A stretch of DNA of 24,394 nt from a virus: positions 7,713 to 32,106 of the IMG/VR virus record IMGVR_UViG_3300030102_003221; one strand, 5' to 3'. The notes under the pieces were generated by a model that did not search any database, was not told where the DNA came from, and worked only from the letters and a program-made list of their open reading frames with translations. A program made the translations under genes and the position numbers. Below, in pieces: positions 1-7,506 of this stretch. Numbering within the stretch: the first letter of the stretch is position 1; each line of letters starts with the position of its first letter.

Positions 1-2
1 TG

Positions 3-35
3 GAGAAAGTCTTTGGAAATAAAATGCACAAATAA
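3..35 (+). CDS. 3' end of an upstream gene (partial)
   Basis: The window opens inside a gene. The third frame reads EKVFGNKMHK and then TAA, ending two bases before the next ATG, which fits the tight spacing of this operon. Another frame ends in GESLWK followed by TAA at 20-22, so the true frame cannot be fixed from so little sequence. No function can be inferred. Confidence 0.3.
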   Translation, partial: EKVFGNKMHK

Positions 36-37
36 AA

Positions 38-187
38 ATGCAAGACTTAAGAATTTATGGTATAAGTTTAGGCGGTATAACCTTTTCTATAATGCCAGAT
101 ATAAATCCGCTGCTACAAACAGTAGTATTATTATTAACAATAGTATATACCTTAATAGGTATAAAAAATAAATTAAATAATAAATAA
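38..187 (+). CDS. Small membrane protein, holin candidate
   Basis: This 49-residue ORF begins MQDLRIYGISLGGITF and ends KNKLNNK. A hydrophobic stretch at about residues 24-42 (LLQTVVLLLTIVYTLIGI) is long enough to cross the membrane. A shorter apolar segment at residues 6-18 could make a hairpin. The C-terminus is basic, as in many holins. The stop is one base before the ATG of the M15 peptidase gene, so the two look like a holin-endolysin lysis pair. A holin would form lesions in the inner membrane that let the endolysin reach peptidoglycan. No Shine-Dalgarno is seen; the start follows an A-rich stretch. The holin role is inferred from size, topology and position only. Confidence 0.5.
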   Translation: MQDLRIYGISLGGITFSIMPDINPLLQTVVLLLTIVYTLIGIKNKLNNK

Positions 188-188
188 A

Positions 189-539
189 ATGCCTTTAAAA
201 TATTTTAATGAATCTGAATTCAATGATTTTAAAATGATGAACAAAAAACTTCTTAATATGTTAGATAACTTACGAGAAGTATATGGTTCACCAATAAAAA
301 TAACATCAAGTTATAGAAGTCCTGATCATCCAATAGAAGCAAAGAAAAAAGCACCAGGTGAGCATGCATATGGTAATGCTGTTGATATTGCAAGCGTTGG
401 AGGTGAAGCAACATTTAAATTAGTTAAAGCCGCTATAGAAGTTGGCTTTACAAGAATAGGTGTAAGTAGAAAAAATAATTTTGTCCACGTGGGTATTGGT
501 TATCCCGGTGCTCCTGATATAACTCTTTGGACATATTAA
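189..539 (+). CDS. M15-family peptidase, probable endolysin
   Basis: This 116-residue single-domain protein has the Peptidase M15 (M15_3-like) pattern. It contains SSYRSP at 40-45, HAYGNAVD giving H59 and D66, and FVHVGIG giving H100. In the family the first His, the Asp and the last His bind zinc, and the enzyme cuts peptide bonds in the peptidoglycan stem or cross-bridge. At 116 residues it is a bare catalytic domain with no wall-binding module and no signal peptide, so it would need a holin, and the preceding small membrane protein is a candidate. The position three residues before the last His, an acid in VanX-type members, is N97. The HxD common in M15_3 proteins is HVG here. Fold assignment is good; activity is less certain. 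A role in virion entry is the alternative. Confidence 0.75.
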   Translation: MPLKYFNESEFNDFKMMNKKLLNMLDNLREVYGSPIKITSSYRSPDHPIEAKKKAPGEHAYGNAVDIASVGGEATFKLVKAAIEVGFTRIGVSRKNNFVHVGIGYPGAPDITLWTY

Positions 540-549
540 ATATAATTAA

Positions 550-768
550 ATGAAATTAATAAGAAAAATATCAATTGGCCAAGATTATAAGAATGAAGCT
601 ATGCATTATTCTGTAGGTCAAGAAGTTTATGGTGGCCATACAATATGTGATATATTTGAAAAAGAAGATGGTTATCATATATATATACAAAAAGATAATA
701 ATCAAATACCGTGGAAACACTTTAATATAAACATGGCTGTTTCTGTAGAATACAATTTAGATTATTAA
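550..768 (+). CDS. Hypothetical protein, 72 aa
   Basis: I do not recognise a characterised family. The protein starts MKLIRKISIGQDYKNEAMHY and has alternating hydrophobic residues suggesting a small beta-rich soluble domain, with no membrane segment or signal peptide. The last base of its TAA is the first base of the next ATG (TAATG at 766-770), so translation of the GroES-like gene is probably coupled to it. It lies between the lysis genes and the packaging genes. Confidence 0.6.
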   Translation: MKLIRKISIGQDYKNEAMHYSVGQEVYGGHTICDIFEKEDGYHIYIQKDNNQIPWKHFNINMAVSVEYNLDY

Positions 769-1364
769 TGAAATCACTTTACAATTATATTATATATACT
801 GATAATAGATACGACAATAAAAAAAATATTGATGGTAAAGAACTTATACTTAATTCAGAATTATCTGAAAGAGATTATAAGTTTGTAAATAGAATAGGTA
901 TAGTTAAAAGTGTACCTATAAATTATAAAACTAAAATAAAACCAGGTGATAAAGTAATTGTTCATCACAATGTATTTAGAAGATGGATTGATGTTAAGGG
1001 TAAAGAAAAAAATTCATCATCATATATTGATGAAAATATTTATTCTGTCGGTATTGATCAAGTATACGCGTACAAAAATAACGGTGAATGGAAATGTCCT
1101 GATAGATATTGTTTTGTTAAGCCATTACCACAAGATTTTAAATGGAGTGTTTTAAAAGAAAAAGAATTGGTTGGAGAGCTTGTGTATAGCAATAAGCTTT
1201 TAAGTTCGTTAAACGTGTCCGTAGGCGATATAGTGGGCTTTACACCGGGTTCTGAATATGAGTTTAATATTGAAGACCAAAAATTATACAGAATTTTATT
1301 AAATGATATAACAATAAACTATGGACGTAAAAAAAACAAGAGAGAGACTACTCAAAGCTGCTGA
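768..1364 (+). CDS. Tandem GroES-like (co-chaperonin fold) protein
   Basis: This 198-residue protein reads as two GroES-like domains. Domain 1 is about residues 5-103: a strand NYIIYT, a loop GKELILN in the place of the GroES mobile loop, GIVKSVP, then PGDKVIV (59-65) and a closing VGIDQVYAY. Domain 2 is about 113-185: RYCFVKPL, VGELVYS, VGDIVGF (152-158), and a last strand pair ending NDITINY. GroES has the same order: a VxPL-type first strand, a mobile loop, GxV, VGDxV and a final SDILAI-like strand. Phages T4 (gp31) and RB49 encode co-chaperonins that work with host GroEL to fold the capsid protein, so a capsid-folding role is plausible but inferred. The 3' end overlaps the next gene by 44 bases. 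Only the first domain keeps a recognisable mobile loop. Confidence 0.55.
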   Translation: MKSLYNYIIYTDNRYDNKKNIDGKELILNSELSERDYKFVNRIGIVKSVPINYKTKIKPGDKVIVHHNVFRRWIDVKGKEKNSSSYIDENIYSVGIDQVYAYKNNGEWKCPDRYCFVKPLPQDFKWSVLKEKELVGELVYSNKLLSSLNVSVGDIVGFTPGSEYEFNIEDQKLYRILLNDITINYGRKKNKRETTQSC

Positions 1365-1578
1365 AAACTCTATAGATGAGTTAATAAAAGTTATGAATAA
1401 AAAAATGGATCCAGAAGAACTAGATCCTGAAAAAGTAAAAATATCAGCATCAGCCTATAGATTAGCTATGGAAGACGCTATGGCTATGATGGCTAAAGTA
1501 GAAGAAATTACAAGTGTAGATAAAGAAGATAAATCTAAAAAACAAGAATTCTTCGGTGTAGAAGATCGTATTAAATAA
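1321..1578 (+). CDS. Putative terminase small subunit
   Basis: This 85-residue charged, mostly helical protein has a basic helix at about 3-28, a Pro/Asp/Glu linker (DPEELDPEKV) and a second, Ala/Met-rich helix at about 38-63. It has no membrane segment. The gene lies directly before the large terminase gene and overlaps it by one base (TAATG at 1576-1580), the usual place of the DNA-recognition subunit. Small terminases form rings that bind packaging sites and pass DNA to the large subunit. Assignment rests on position, size and helical pattern; I see no clear helix-turn-helix. The 5' end overlaps the GroES-like gene in a different frame. Confidence 0.45.
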   Translation: MDVKKTRERLLKAAENSIDELIKVMNKKMDPEELDPEKVKISASAYRLAMEDAMAMMAKVEEITSVDKEDKSKKQEFFGVEDRIK

Positions 1579-3818
1579 TGTATAAACAAAGCTTATATAA
1601 GATACACACCGAACATTTATCATCTAAGTTAGTTAAAAATAATAATAGATATAAAAAATTCGAGTACGGTTATAACAAAGATTTAGATTGTGTTATTATA
1701 AGTAAAGACGGTACGATAGGTGAAATATATGAAATACAAGGATTAAAAATTGCGCTTCCTTCAATACCTAAAAAAATTAACGGTCAAGAATTAAAAAAAG
1801 AAGAACAGGTATTTATTAAAACACCAAAACCAGCTACACTTAAAAAAATTAAAAGTATATATAATTTTAAGTCGTATAACGAAGATATAAAAGAAAAGTA
1901 TTATGAATACATTAATAAAGAGTTTGATTTTCGTTCTGATGGTTACTGGTTCATGTGCAACGGTGAGCCATGTTACCTCACCGGCTCCCATTATATATAC
2001 CTCAATTGGACAAAGATCGATGTGGGTTCACCCGACTTTAGACATGCAAACAGGTTATTCTTTTATTTCTGGGAGGCATGTAAGGCCGATTATAGATGTT
2101 ATGGAATGTGCTACCTCAAGAATAGACGGTCTGGTTTCTCCTTTATGGCGTCTTCAGAAGTTGTCAACGTTGCAACTATTACCAGAGATGCGAGGTTTGG
2201 GATATTATCAAAGACTGGAGCAGATGCGAAGAAGATGTTTACAGATAAGGTTGTTCCGATTTCCACAAACTACCCGTTCTTTTTTAAACCAATACAGGAC
2301 GGTATGGAGAGGCCAAAGACAGAACTATCGTATAAGGTACCATCGAGAAGGCTCACAAGAAAGACAATACAAGCAACCACCCCAACCACCGAAGAGAGTG
2401 ATCAGATGGGACTTGATACCACCATCGACTGGAAGAATACAGGTGACAATTCCTACGACGGGGAGAAATTACAAATCCTCGTCCATGATGAATCGGGTAA
2501 ATGGGAGAAGCCGGATAACATTCTCAATAACTGGAGGGTCACAAAGACGTGTCTCCGTCTCGGTTCGAAGATAGTTGGTAAATGTATGATGGGATCTACA
2601 TCTAATGCATTAGATAAAGGTGGTAGTAATTTTAAAAAAATTTATAATGACTCAGATCTCACAAAGAAAAAGCGAAATCGCAATGGGCAGACTGCTAGTG
2701 GATTATATGCTTTGTTCATACCTATGGAATGGAACTTCGAAGGATTCATTAACAAATTTGGTTTTCCTGTCTTCGACACTCCGGAAACTCCGGTTGAAGG
2801 AATTGACGGGGAACTTATCTACAACGGAGTTATCGATCATTGGGAGAATGAAGCAGATGGGCTCAAAGATAATGCCGATGCTTTAAATGAATATTATAGA
2901 CAGTTTCCTAGAACTGAAAAACATGCATTTAGAGATGAAACAAAAGAATCCATATTTAATTTATCAAGAATATATGAACAGATAGATTTTAATGAAGAAA
3001 TGGTTGCATCAGGATATGTAACAACAGGTTCTTTTCAATGGAAAAACGGTGTTAAAGATACACAGGTACAGTTTTATCCTAATCCCCATGGAAGATTTAA
3101 AATATCTTGGATACTTCCAACGGATATGCAAAACAATATAGAAGTTAAAAATGGTATTAAATATCCAGGTAATAAAGCTTATGGTGCTTTTGGATGTGAT
3201 AGCTATGATATAAGTGGAACAACAGATGGTGGTGGTTCAAATGGATCATTACACGGATTAACAAGTTTTTCGTTATCACCAGATGTTCCTAAATCACAAT
3301 TCTTTTTAGAATATATTGCAAGGCCACAAACAGCTGAAATATTTTTTGAAGATGTATTAATGGCAATAGTATTTTATGGTATGCCAATACTTGCAGAAAA
3401 TAATAAACCAAGATTATTATATCATTTAAAAAGAAGAGGTTATAGAGGATTTTCTATGAACCGTCCAGATAAAGTTAGAAATAAATTGTCTGTAACAGAA
3501 AAAGAATTAGGTGGAATACCTAATACATCAGAAGATATAAGACAAGCCCATGCCTCCGCTATAGAATCTTACATAGAAGAAAATGTAGGTATAACAAATG
3601 AAGAGCATGGTAGAATGTATTTTCAAAGAACACTTGAAGATTGGTCTAAGTTTAATATAAACAATAGAACAAAGTTTGATGCTTCAATAAGTAGTGGTTT
3701 AGCTATAATGGCTTGCCAAAGACATTTATATGCTCCAAGAGCAGAAAGACAAACAAGAAAAATAGATTTTGGATTTTCTAAATATAATAATTCAGGATTA
3801 AAAAGTAAAATATTATAA
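1578..3818 (+). CDS. terL: Terminase large subunit (packaging ATPase-nuclease)
   Basis: This 746-residue protein is the DNA-packaging motor. The ATPase part shows a Walker A-like segment KNRRSGFSF (R183, R184, G186, S188), a Walker B ILVHDES (D304, E305) and a coupling motif MMGSTSN (about 337-343). The nuclease part, RNase H-like, shows GCDSYD (D541, D544) and FDASISSG near the end (D701), where family members carry metal-binding acids. The Walker A lacks the usual GK[ST]; Arg or Lys earlier in the loop may substitute, as in other deviant terminases. A roughly 120-residue region precedes the ATPase domain. Codon use changes sharply at about 1930-2880, where GC rises to about 40-50% from about 20% on both sides, mainly at third positions and without breaking the frame. 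The gene is coupled to the small-subunit candidate and is followed by the portal gene after two bases. Confidence 0.9.
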   Translation: MYKQSLYKIHTEHLSSKLVKNNNRYKKFEYGYNKDLDCVIISKDGTIGEIYEIQGLKIALPSIPKKINGQELKKEEQVFIKTPKPATLKKIKSIYNFKSYNEDIKEKYYEYINKEFDFRSDGYWFMCNGEPCYLTGSHYIYLNWTKIDVGSPDFRHANRLFFYFWEACKADYRCYGMCYLKNRRSGFSFMASSEVVNVATITRDARFGILSKTGADAKKMFTDKVVPISTNYPFFFKPIQDGMERPKTELSYKVPSRRLTRKTIQATTPTTEESDQMGLDTTIDWKNTGDNSYDGEKLQILVHDESGKWEKPDNILNNWRVTKTCLRLGSKIVGKCMMGSTSNALDKGGSNFKKIYNDSDLTKKKRNRNGQTASGLYALFIPMEWNFEGFINKFGFPVFDTPETPVEGIDGELIYNGVIDHWENEADGLKDNADALNEYYRQFPRTEKHAFRDETKESIFNLSRIYEQIDFNEEMVASGYVTTGSFQWKNGVKDTQVQFYPNPHGRFKISWILPTDMQNNIEVKNGIKYPGNKAYGAFGCDSYDISGTTDGGGSNGSLHGLTSFSLSPDVPKSQFFLEYIARPQTAEIFFEDVLMAIVFYGMPILAENNKPRLLYHLKRRGYRGFSMNRPDKVRNKLSVTEKELGGIPNTSEDIRQAHASAIESYIEENVGITNEEHGRMYFQRTLEDWSKFNINNRTKFDASISSGLAIMACQRHLYAPRAERQTRKIDFGFSKYNNSGLKSKIL
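1930..2880. other. GC-richer compositional island inside terL
   Basis: Hand counts on 60-base lines give 45% GC at 1981-2040, 50% at 2341-2400, 47% at 2521-2580 and 48% at 2761-2820, against 18% at 1861-1920 and 20% at 2941-3000. There is a dip to about 27% at 2581-2640. C-ending codons such as CTC, ATC, ACC and TAC, rare elsewhere in the window, are common here. The terminase frame is intact throughout. The tract covers the ATPase domain including Walker A, Walker B and the coupling motif. It may be a recombined segment from a higher-GC relative, or a tract under nucleotide-level constraint. Confidence 0.75.
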
Positions 3819-3820
3819 TA

Positions 3821-6181
3821 ATGGCAGAAGCTACAGGATATACAACTCAATTTCCCAGCCAATCGGTTGATGACGCTACAAAAGCTAGTGAAAAGTACGG
3901 ATTGGAAGTGGCAAGAGGTATAAAAAATGAGTGGTTTAGAAAAAGCGCCGGTACAGGTAGGTTTCTTCAAAACCAACGAGAATTCCATAGATTAAAATTA
4001 TATGCTAGAGGCGAACAGTCAATACAAAAATATAAAGATGAATTTTCTATAAATGGCGATTTATCTTATTTAAATCTTGATTGGAAGCCTGTACCTATAA
4101 TTCCAAAATTTGTTGATATAGTTGTAAATGGTATGCAAGATAGACTATTTACAATTAAAACATTTGCGCAAGATCCATCGTCTACAAAAAAAAGAACTGA
4201 TTTTGTAGAAATGATGCTAGAAGATATGAATACACAAGACTTTATTAAAGAAGTTGATTCTAAATTAGGTTTAAATGTAGAAAATTTTTCTGAAATGCAA
4301 ATACCTGAAAGCGATGAAGAATTAGAACTTCATATGCAAATAGGATATAAACAATCTATTGAGTTGGCTCATGAGCAAGCTATTGATAATATTTTTAAAA
4401 GAAACAACTATTACGAACTAAAAAAACGTTTAGATTATGACCAAACTGTTCTGGGTATATCTTGTGCTAAGCATACTTTTAATAATACTGACGGTATTAA
4501 ACTCGAATACGTAGATCCTGCTAATTTAGTATATTCTTATACAGAAGATCCTAACTTTCAAGATGTATATTATTTTGGTGAAATAAAACAAATAAAATCT
4601 AACGAACTTAAAAAACAATTTCCTGGATTATCGGATGAAGAGTTTGAAGATTGTATAAAAAGATCTTCTAAAATGAATCAATATGATTATACTAATAATG
4701 ATTCAAATGATTCTTATGATTCTAATACATTAACAGTATTATATTTTAATTGGAAAACCTGGGAACAAAGCGTATTTAAAATAAAAGAAACGTCTTCTGG
4801 CGCTAAAAAAGCAATTAAAAAAGATGATAAGTTTAATCCACCTAAAGATCAAAGAACAAGATTTGAAAGAGTAGCACAAGCAAGAGAAGTTATATATGAA
4901 GGTGTTATGGTTTTAGGTGCTAATAAACTTTTAAAATGGCAAAAAGCTGAAAACATGGTTAGACCTGATTCAAATGTGAATACAGTTATGATGAACTATG
5001 TTGTTAGTGCACCTAGATTTTATAAGGGTAAAATTGAAAGTTTAGTTAGCCGAATGGTTACTTATGCTGATTTAATACAATTAACACATTTAAAATTACA
5101 ACAAGTAATACAAAGAATGACACCATCTGGTGTATTTGTAGATGCTGACGGATTATCTGAAATAGATTTAGGTAATGGTACAAATTATAATCCGCAAGAA
5201 GCATTAAATTTATATTTTCAAACAGGATCTATTATTGGTCGTTCTATGACTGTAGACGGTGATATGAACCCCGGTAAAGTTCCTATTCAAGAATTACCAG
5301 GTGGTGGTGGACAACAATCTACACTTTTAATTCAAGCATATAATTATTATTTAAATATGATAAGAGATGTGACCGGATTAAATGAAGCAAGAGATGGTTC
5401 TGATCCAGATCCACATGCTTTAGTAGGTGTACAAAAATTAGCAGCTGCAAATTCTAATACAGCTACAAGACATATATTACATAGTTCTATGTATATAACT
5501 AGCGAATTAGCTGAAGCTATATCTATAAGATTAAAAGATGTACTTACTTATCATCCTCAAAGAGATGTATTTGTTAAAAGTTTAGGAAGATTTACGGTAG
5601 GGGCTTTAAAAGAATTAGAAAATGTTCATCTGCATGATTTCGGTGTATTTATTGAATTAGATCCTGATGAAGAAGAAAAGCAATTGGTTGAAAACAATAT
5701 ACAAATAGCTTTATCAAAAGATCAAATACATTTAGAAGATGTAATAGATATTAGGTCAATAAAAAATATAAAGCTAGCTAATCAATTATTAAAATATAGA
5801 AGAGCTAGAAAAGCTGCTGCAGATCAAATGAAAGCTGAAAGAAATATTGCTGCTCAATCGCAAGCTAATGCACAAGCCGCACAAGCTGCTGAACTTGCGA
5901 AAGCTCAAGCTGAAACTGTAAAAGTTGAATCAAGAATGAAACTTCAAGAAGCACAAAAGAATTTTGATATACAAAAACTTGAAACAGAAGCTAGAACAAA
6001 AAGGGAGTTAATGCAATTTGAGTTTGATTTAAACATGAAATTAAAACAAATGGAGTTAGATTCAAAAGAAAAAGTGGAACTTAGTAAACCTGTACGAAGT
6101 GCAAAACCTTCTAAGCCATTTGAATCTAAAGGTAACGATGTTTTAGGTGGAATCGATCTTTCAAGATTTGAACCTAAATAA
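3821..6181 (+). CDS. Portal protein
   Basis: This 786-residue protein directly follows terL, the usual portal place, and is the length expected of podovirus portals. Twelve copies would form the channel at the capsid vertex through which DNA enters and leaves. Residues 85-105 (NLDWKPVPIIPKF then VDIVVNGM) resemble the N-terminal core of portals of crAss-like and flavobacterial phages. The middle carries a typical stem/wing alpha-beta region, with a helical part including IESLVSRMVTYADLIQ and GLNEARDGSDPDPHALVGVQ. The C-terminal part, about 660-757, is a long Ala/Gln/Lys/Glu-rich helix with coiled-coil character, as expected for a barrel or crown. Its start overlaps nothing and has no Shine-Dalgarno. 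Assignment is by order and pattern. Confidence 0.8.
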   Translation: MAEATGYTTQFPSQSVDDATKASEKYGLEVARGIKNEWFRKSAGTGRFLQNQREFHRLKLYARGEQSIQKYKDEFSINGDLSYLNLDWKPVPIIPKFVDIVVNGMQDRLFTIKTFAQDPSSTKKRTDFVEMMLEDMNTQDFIKEVDSKLGLNVENFSEMQIPESDEELELHMQIGYKQSIELAHEQAIDNIFKRNNYYELKKRLDYDQTVLGISCAKHTFNNTDGIKLEYVDPANLVYSYTEDPNFQDVYYFGEIKQIKSNELKKQFPGLSDEEFEDCIKRSSKMNQYDYTNNDSNDSYDSNTLTVLYFNWKTWEQSVFKIKETSSGAKKAIKKDDKFNPPKDQRTRFERVAQAREVIYEGVMVLGANKLLKWQKAENMVRPDSNVNTVMMNYVVSAPRFYKGKIESLVSRMVTYADLIQLTHLKLQQVIQRMTPSGVFVDADGLSEIDLGNGTNYNPQEALNLYFQTGSIIGRSMTVDGDMNPGKVPIQELPGGGGQQSTLLIQAYNYYLNMIRDVTGLNEARDGSDPDPHALVGVQKLAAANSNTATRHILHSSMYITSELAEAISIRLKDVLTYHPQRDVFVKSLGRFTVGALKELENVHLHDFGVFIELDPDEEEKQLVENNIQIALSKDQIHLEDVIDIRSIKNIKLANQLLKYRRARKAAADQMKAERNIAAQSQANAQAAQAAELAKAQAETVKVESRMKLQEAQKNFDIQKLETEARTKRELMQFEFDLNMKLKQMELDSKEKVELSKPVRSAKPSKPFESKGNDVLGGIDLSRFEPK

Positions 6182-6209
6182 ATTTTAAATTATTATATAT
6201 TATTAAATT

Positions 6210-7493
6210 ATGGAAAAGTGGAAAGTAAAAGGAATCGTCACAGACGAACCAAAATCTAAACAACAAACAGAACAAGCTGTTTTAGATAAAGCTGTAGAAA
6301 AAGGTGAAATACAACCAGAAGCTGCAGGCAAAAAAGATAACGATGTTATAAAAGTAGATTTAGATAAATTAAAAAATAAAGAAAAAGATGCCGTTCAGAA
6401 GCAAAGCACAAATGAGGTATCTGTACGCGACGGATCCGAAACTAGCAAAGAAGTTCAAAAGGAAAACAAAGAGGAAGTTAAAGAACCTACCGGAGAAAAT
6501 AAACAAGAAGAAAACAATAAAAGTAACAAGGAAGAACAAGGGGAAGAAATAGATTCTCCTATTGAACTTATAAAAGAAGAAGAAAATAAACAGCCAGAAA
6601 AAGTTGAAACTAATCAACCTAAAGTTGATCAACGTTCGGCTGAGGTGAACAAAAAACCTGAACCAAAAGAACCTGAAGTAAATTTACCAGAAAATGTTGA
6701 TAAGCTAGTAAAGTTTATGGATGAAACTGGAGGTTCAATTGAAGATTATGTAGCTCTTAATAAAGATATATCTAGTTTAAAAGACAGTGAATTATTAAGA
6801 GAATATTATACAAAATCTAAACCATGGGAACAATCTGAAATATCAGAATATATGGAAGATAATTTTTCATATACTGAAGATGATGACCCTAAAGAAATAC
6901 GTGCTAAAAAGCGCGCATACAAAGAAGAAATACATAAAGCTCGACAGTTTTTTACTATTAATAGGGATAAATATTATGCTGACATCAAGTTGAATAAGCA
7001 AAACGAAATACCTGAACAATATCAAAATGCTTTAAAGTTTTATGAAGATTCAAAAAGGAACGAAGAAATAAACAAAGAAATAACAGATAAATTTTTACAA
7101 AGAACAGAAAATGTTTTTAGTAACGACTTTAAAGGATTTGATTTTCAGGTTGGAAATAACAAATATAGATATAAAGTCAATAATATTACAGAAACAAAAA
7201 ATGCTCAATCTAATCTTGCAAATTTTGTAAATCAATTTTTAAATGATAAAGGAGATTTAGAAAATGCAAGTGGTTATCATAAAGCTTTATTTACTGCAAG
7301 AAATGCAGATAAAATAGCTCAGCATTTTTATGAGCAGGGCCGTGCCGATGCTCTACAACAAAGTGCAAAAGAAGCTAAAAATATAAATATGGAACCAAGA
7401 AAAGAAGGATTTATTGAAACTAAATCCGGACAAAAATTTAGAGTTGTTTCAGGTAATTCAAGTTCAAAACTTAGAGTTAAACTTAAACAATAA
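6210..7493 (+). CDS. Probable capsid scaffolding protein
   Basis: This 427-residue, highly charged protein lies between portal and major capsid genes, the classical scaffold position. Residues 1-160 are a low-complexity Lys/Glu/Gln/Asn/Pro-rich disordered region. Residues about 160-260 form a more ordered helical part beginning LPENVDKLVKFMDETGG and including a cluster of acids (EDDDPKE) and KKRAYKEEIHKA. The C-terminus is basic (KLRVKLKQ), fitting the short basic capsid-binding tails of scaffolds. Scaffolds direct shell assembly and leave before or during packaging. No protease is seen nearby, so whether it is cleaved cannot be said. Its first codons closely resemble those of the gene at 9011 (MEKW in both). 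Confidence 0.65.
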   Translation: MEKWKVKGIVTDEPKSKQQTEQAVLDKAVEKGEIQPEAAGKKDNDVIKVDLDKLKNKEKDAVQKQSTNEVSVRDGSETSKEVQKENKEEVKEPTGENKQEENNKSNKEEQGEEIDSPIELIKEEENKQPEKVETNQPKVDQRSAEVNKKPEPKEPEVNLPENVDKLVKFMDETGGSIEDYVALNKDISSLKDSELLREYYTKSKPWEQSEISEYMEDNFSYTEDDDPKEIRAKKRAYKEEIHKARQFFTINRDKYYADIKLNKQNEIPEQYQNALKFYEDSKRNEEINKEITDKFLQRTENVFSNDFKGFDFQVGNNKYRYKVNNITETKNAQSNLANFVNQFLNDKGDLENASGYHKALFTARNADKIAQHFYEQGRADALQQSAKEAKNINMEPRKEGFIETKSGQKFRVVSGNSSSKLRVKLKQ

Positions 7494-7506
7494 AAATTTA
7501 TAAAAA

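Noticed and set aside
1903-2574. 223-codon ORF in another frame of terL with a signal-peptide-like start
   Set aside because: It lies wholly inside terL and matches the GC-rich tract, where chance stops are rarer. The rest is Arg/Gln/Ser-rich without domain-like pattern. It has no start signal of its own.
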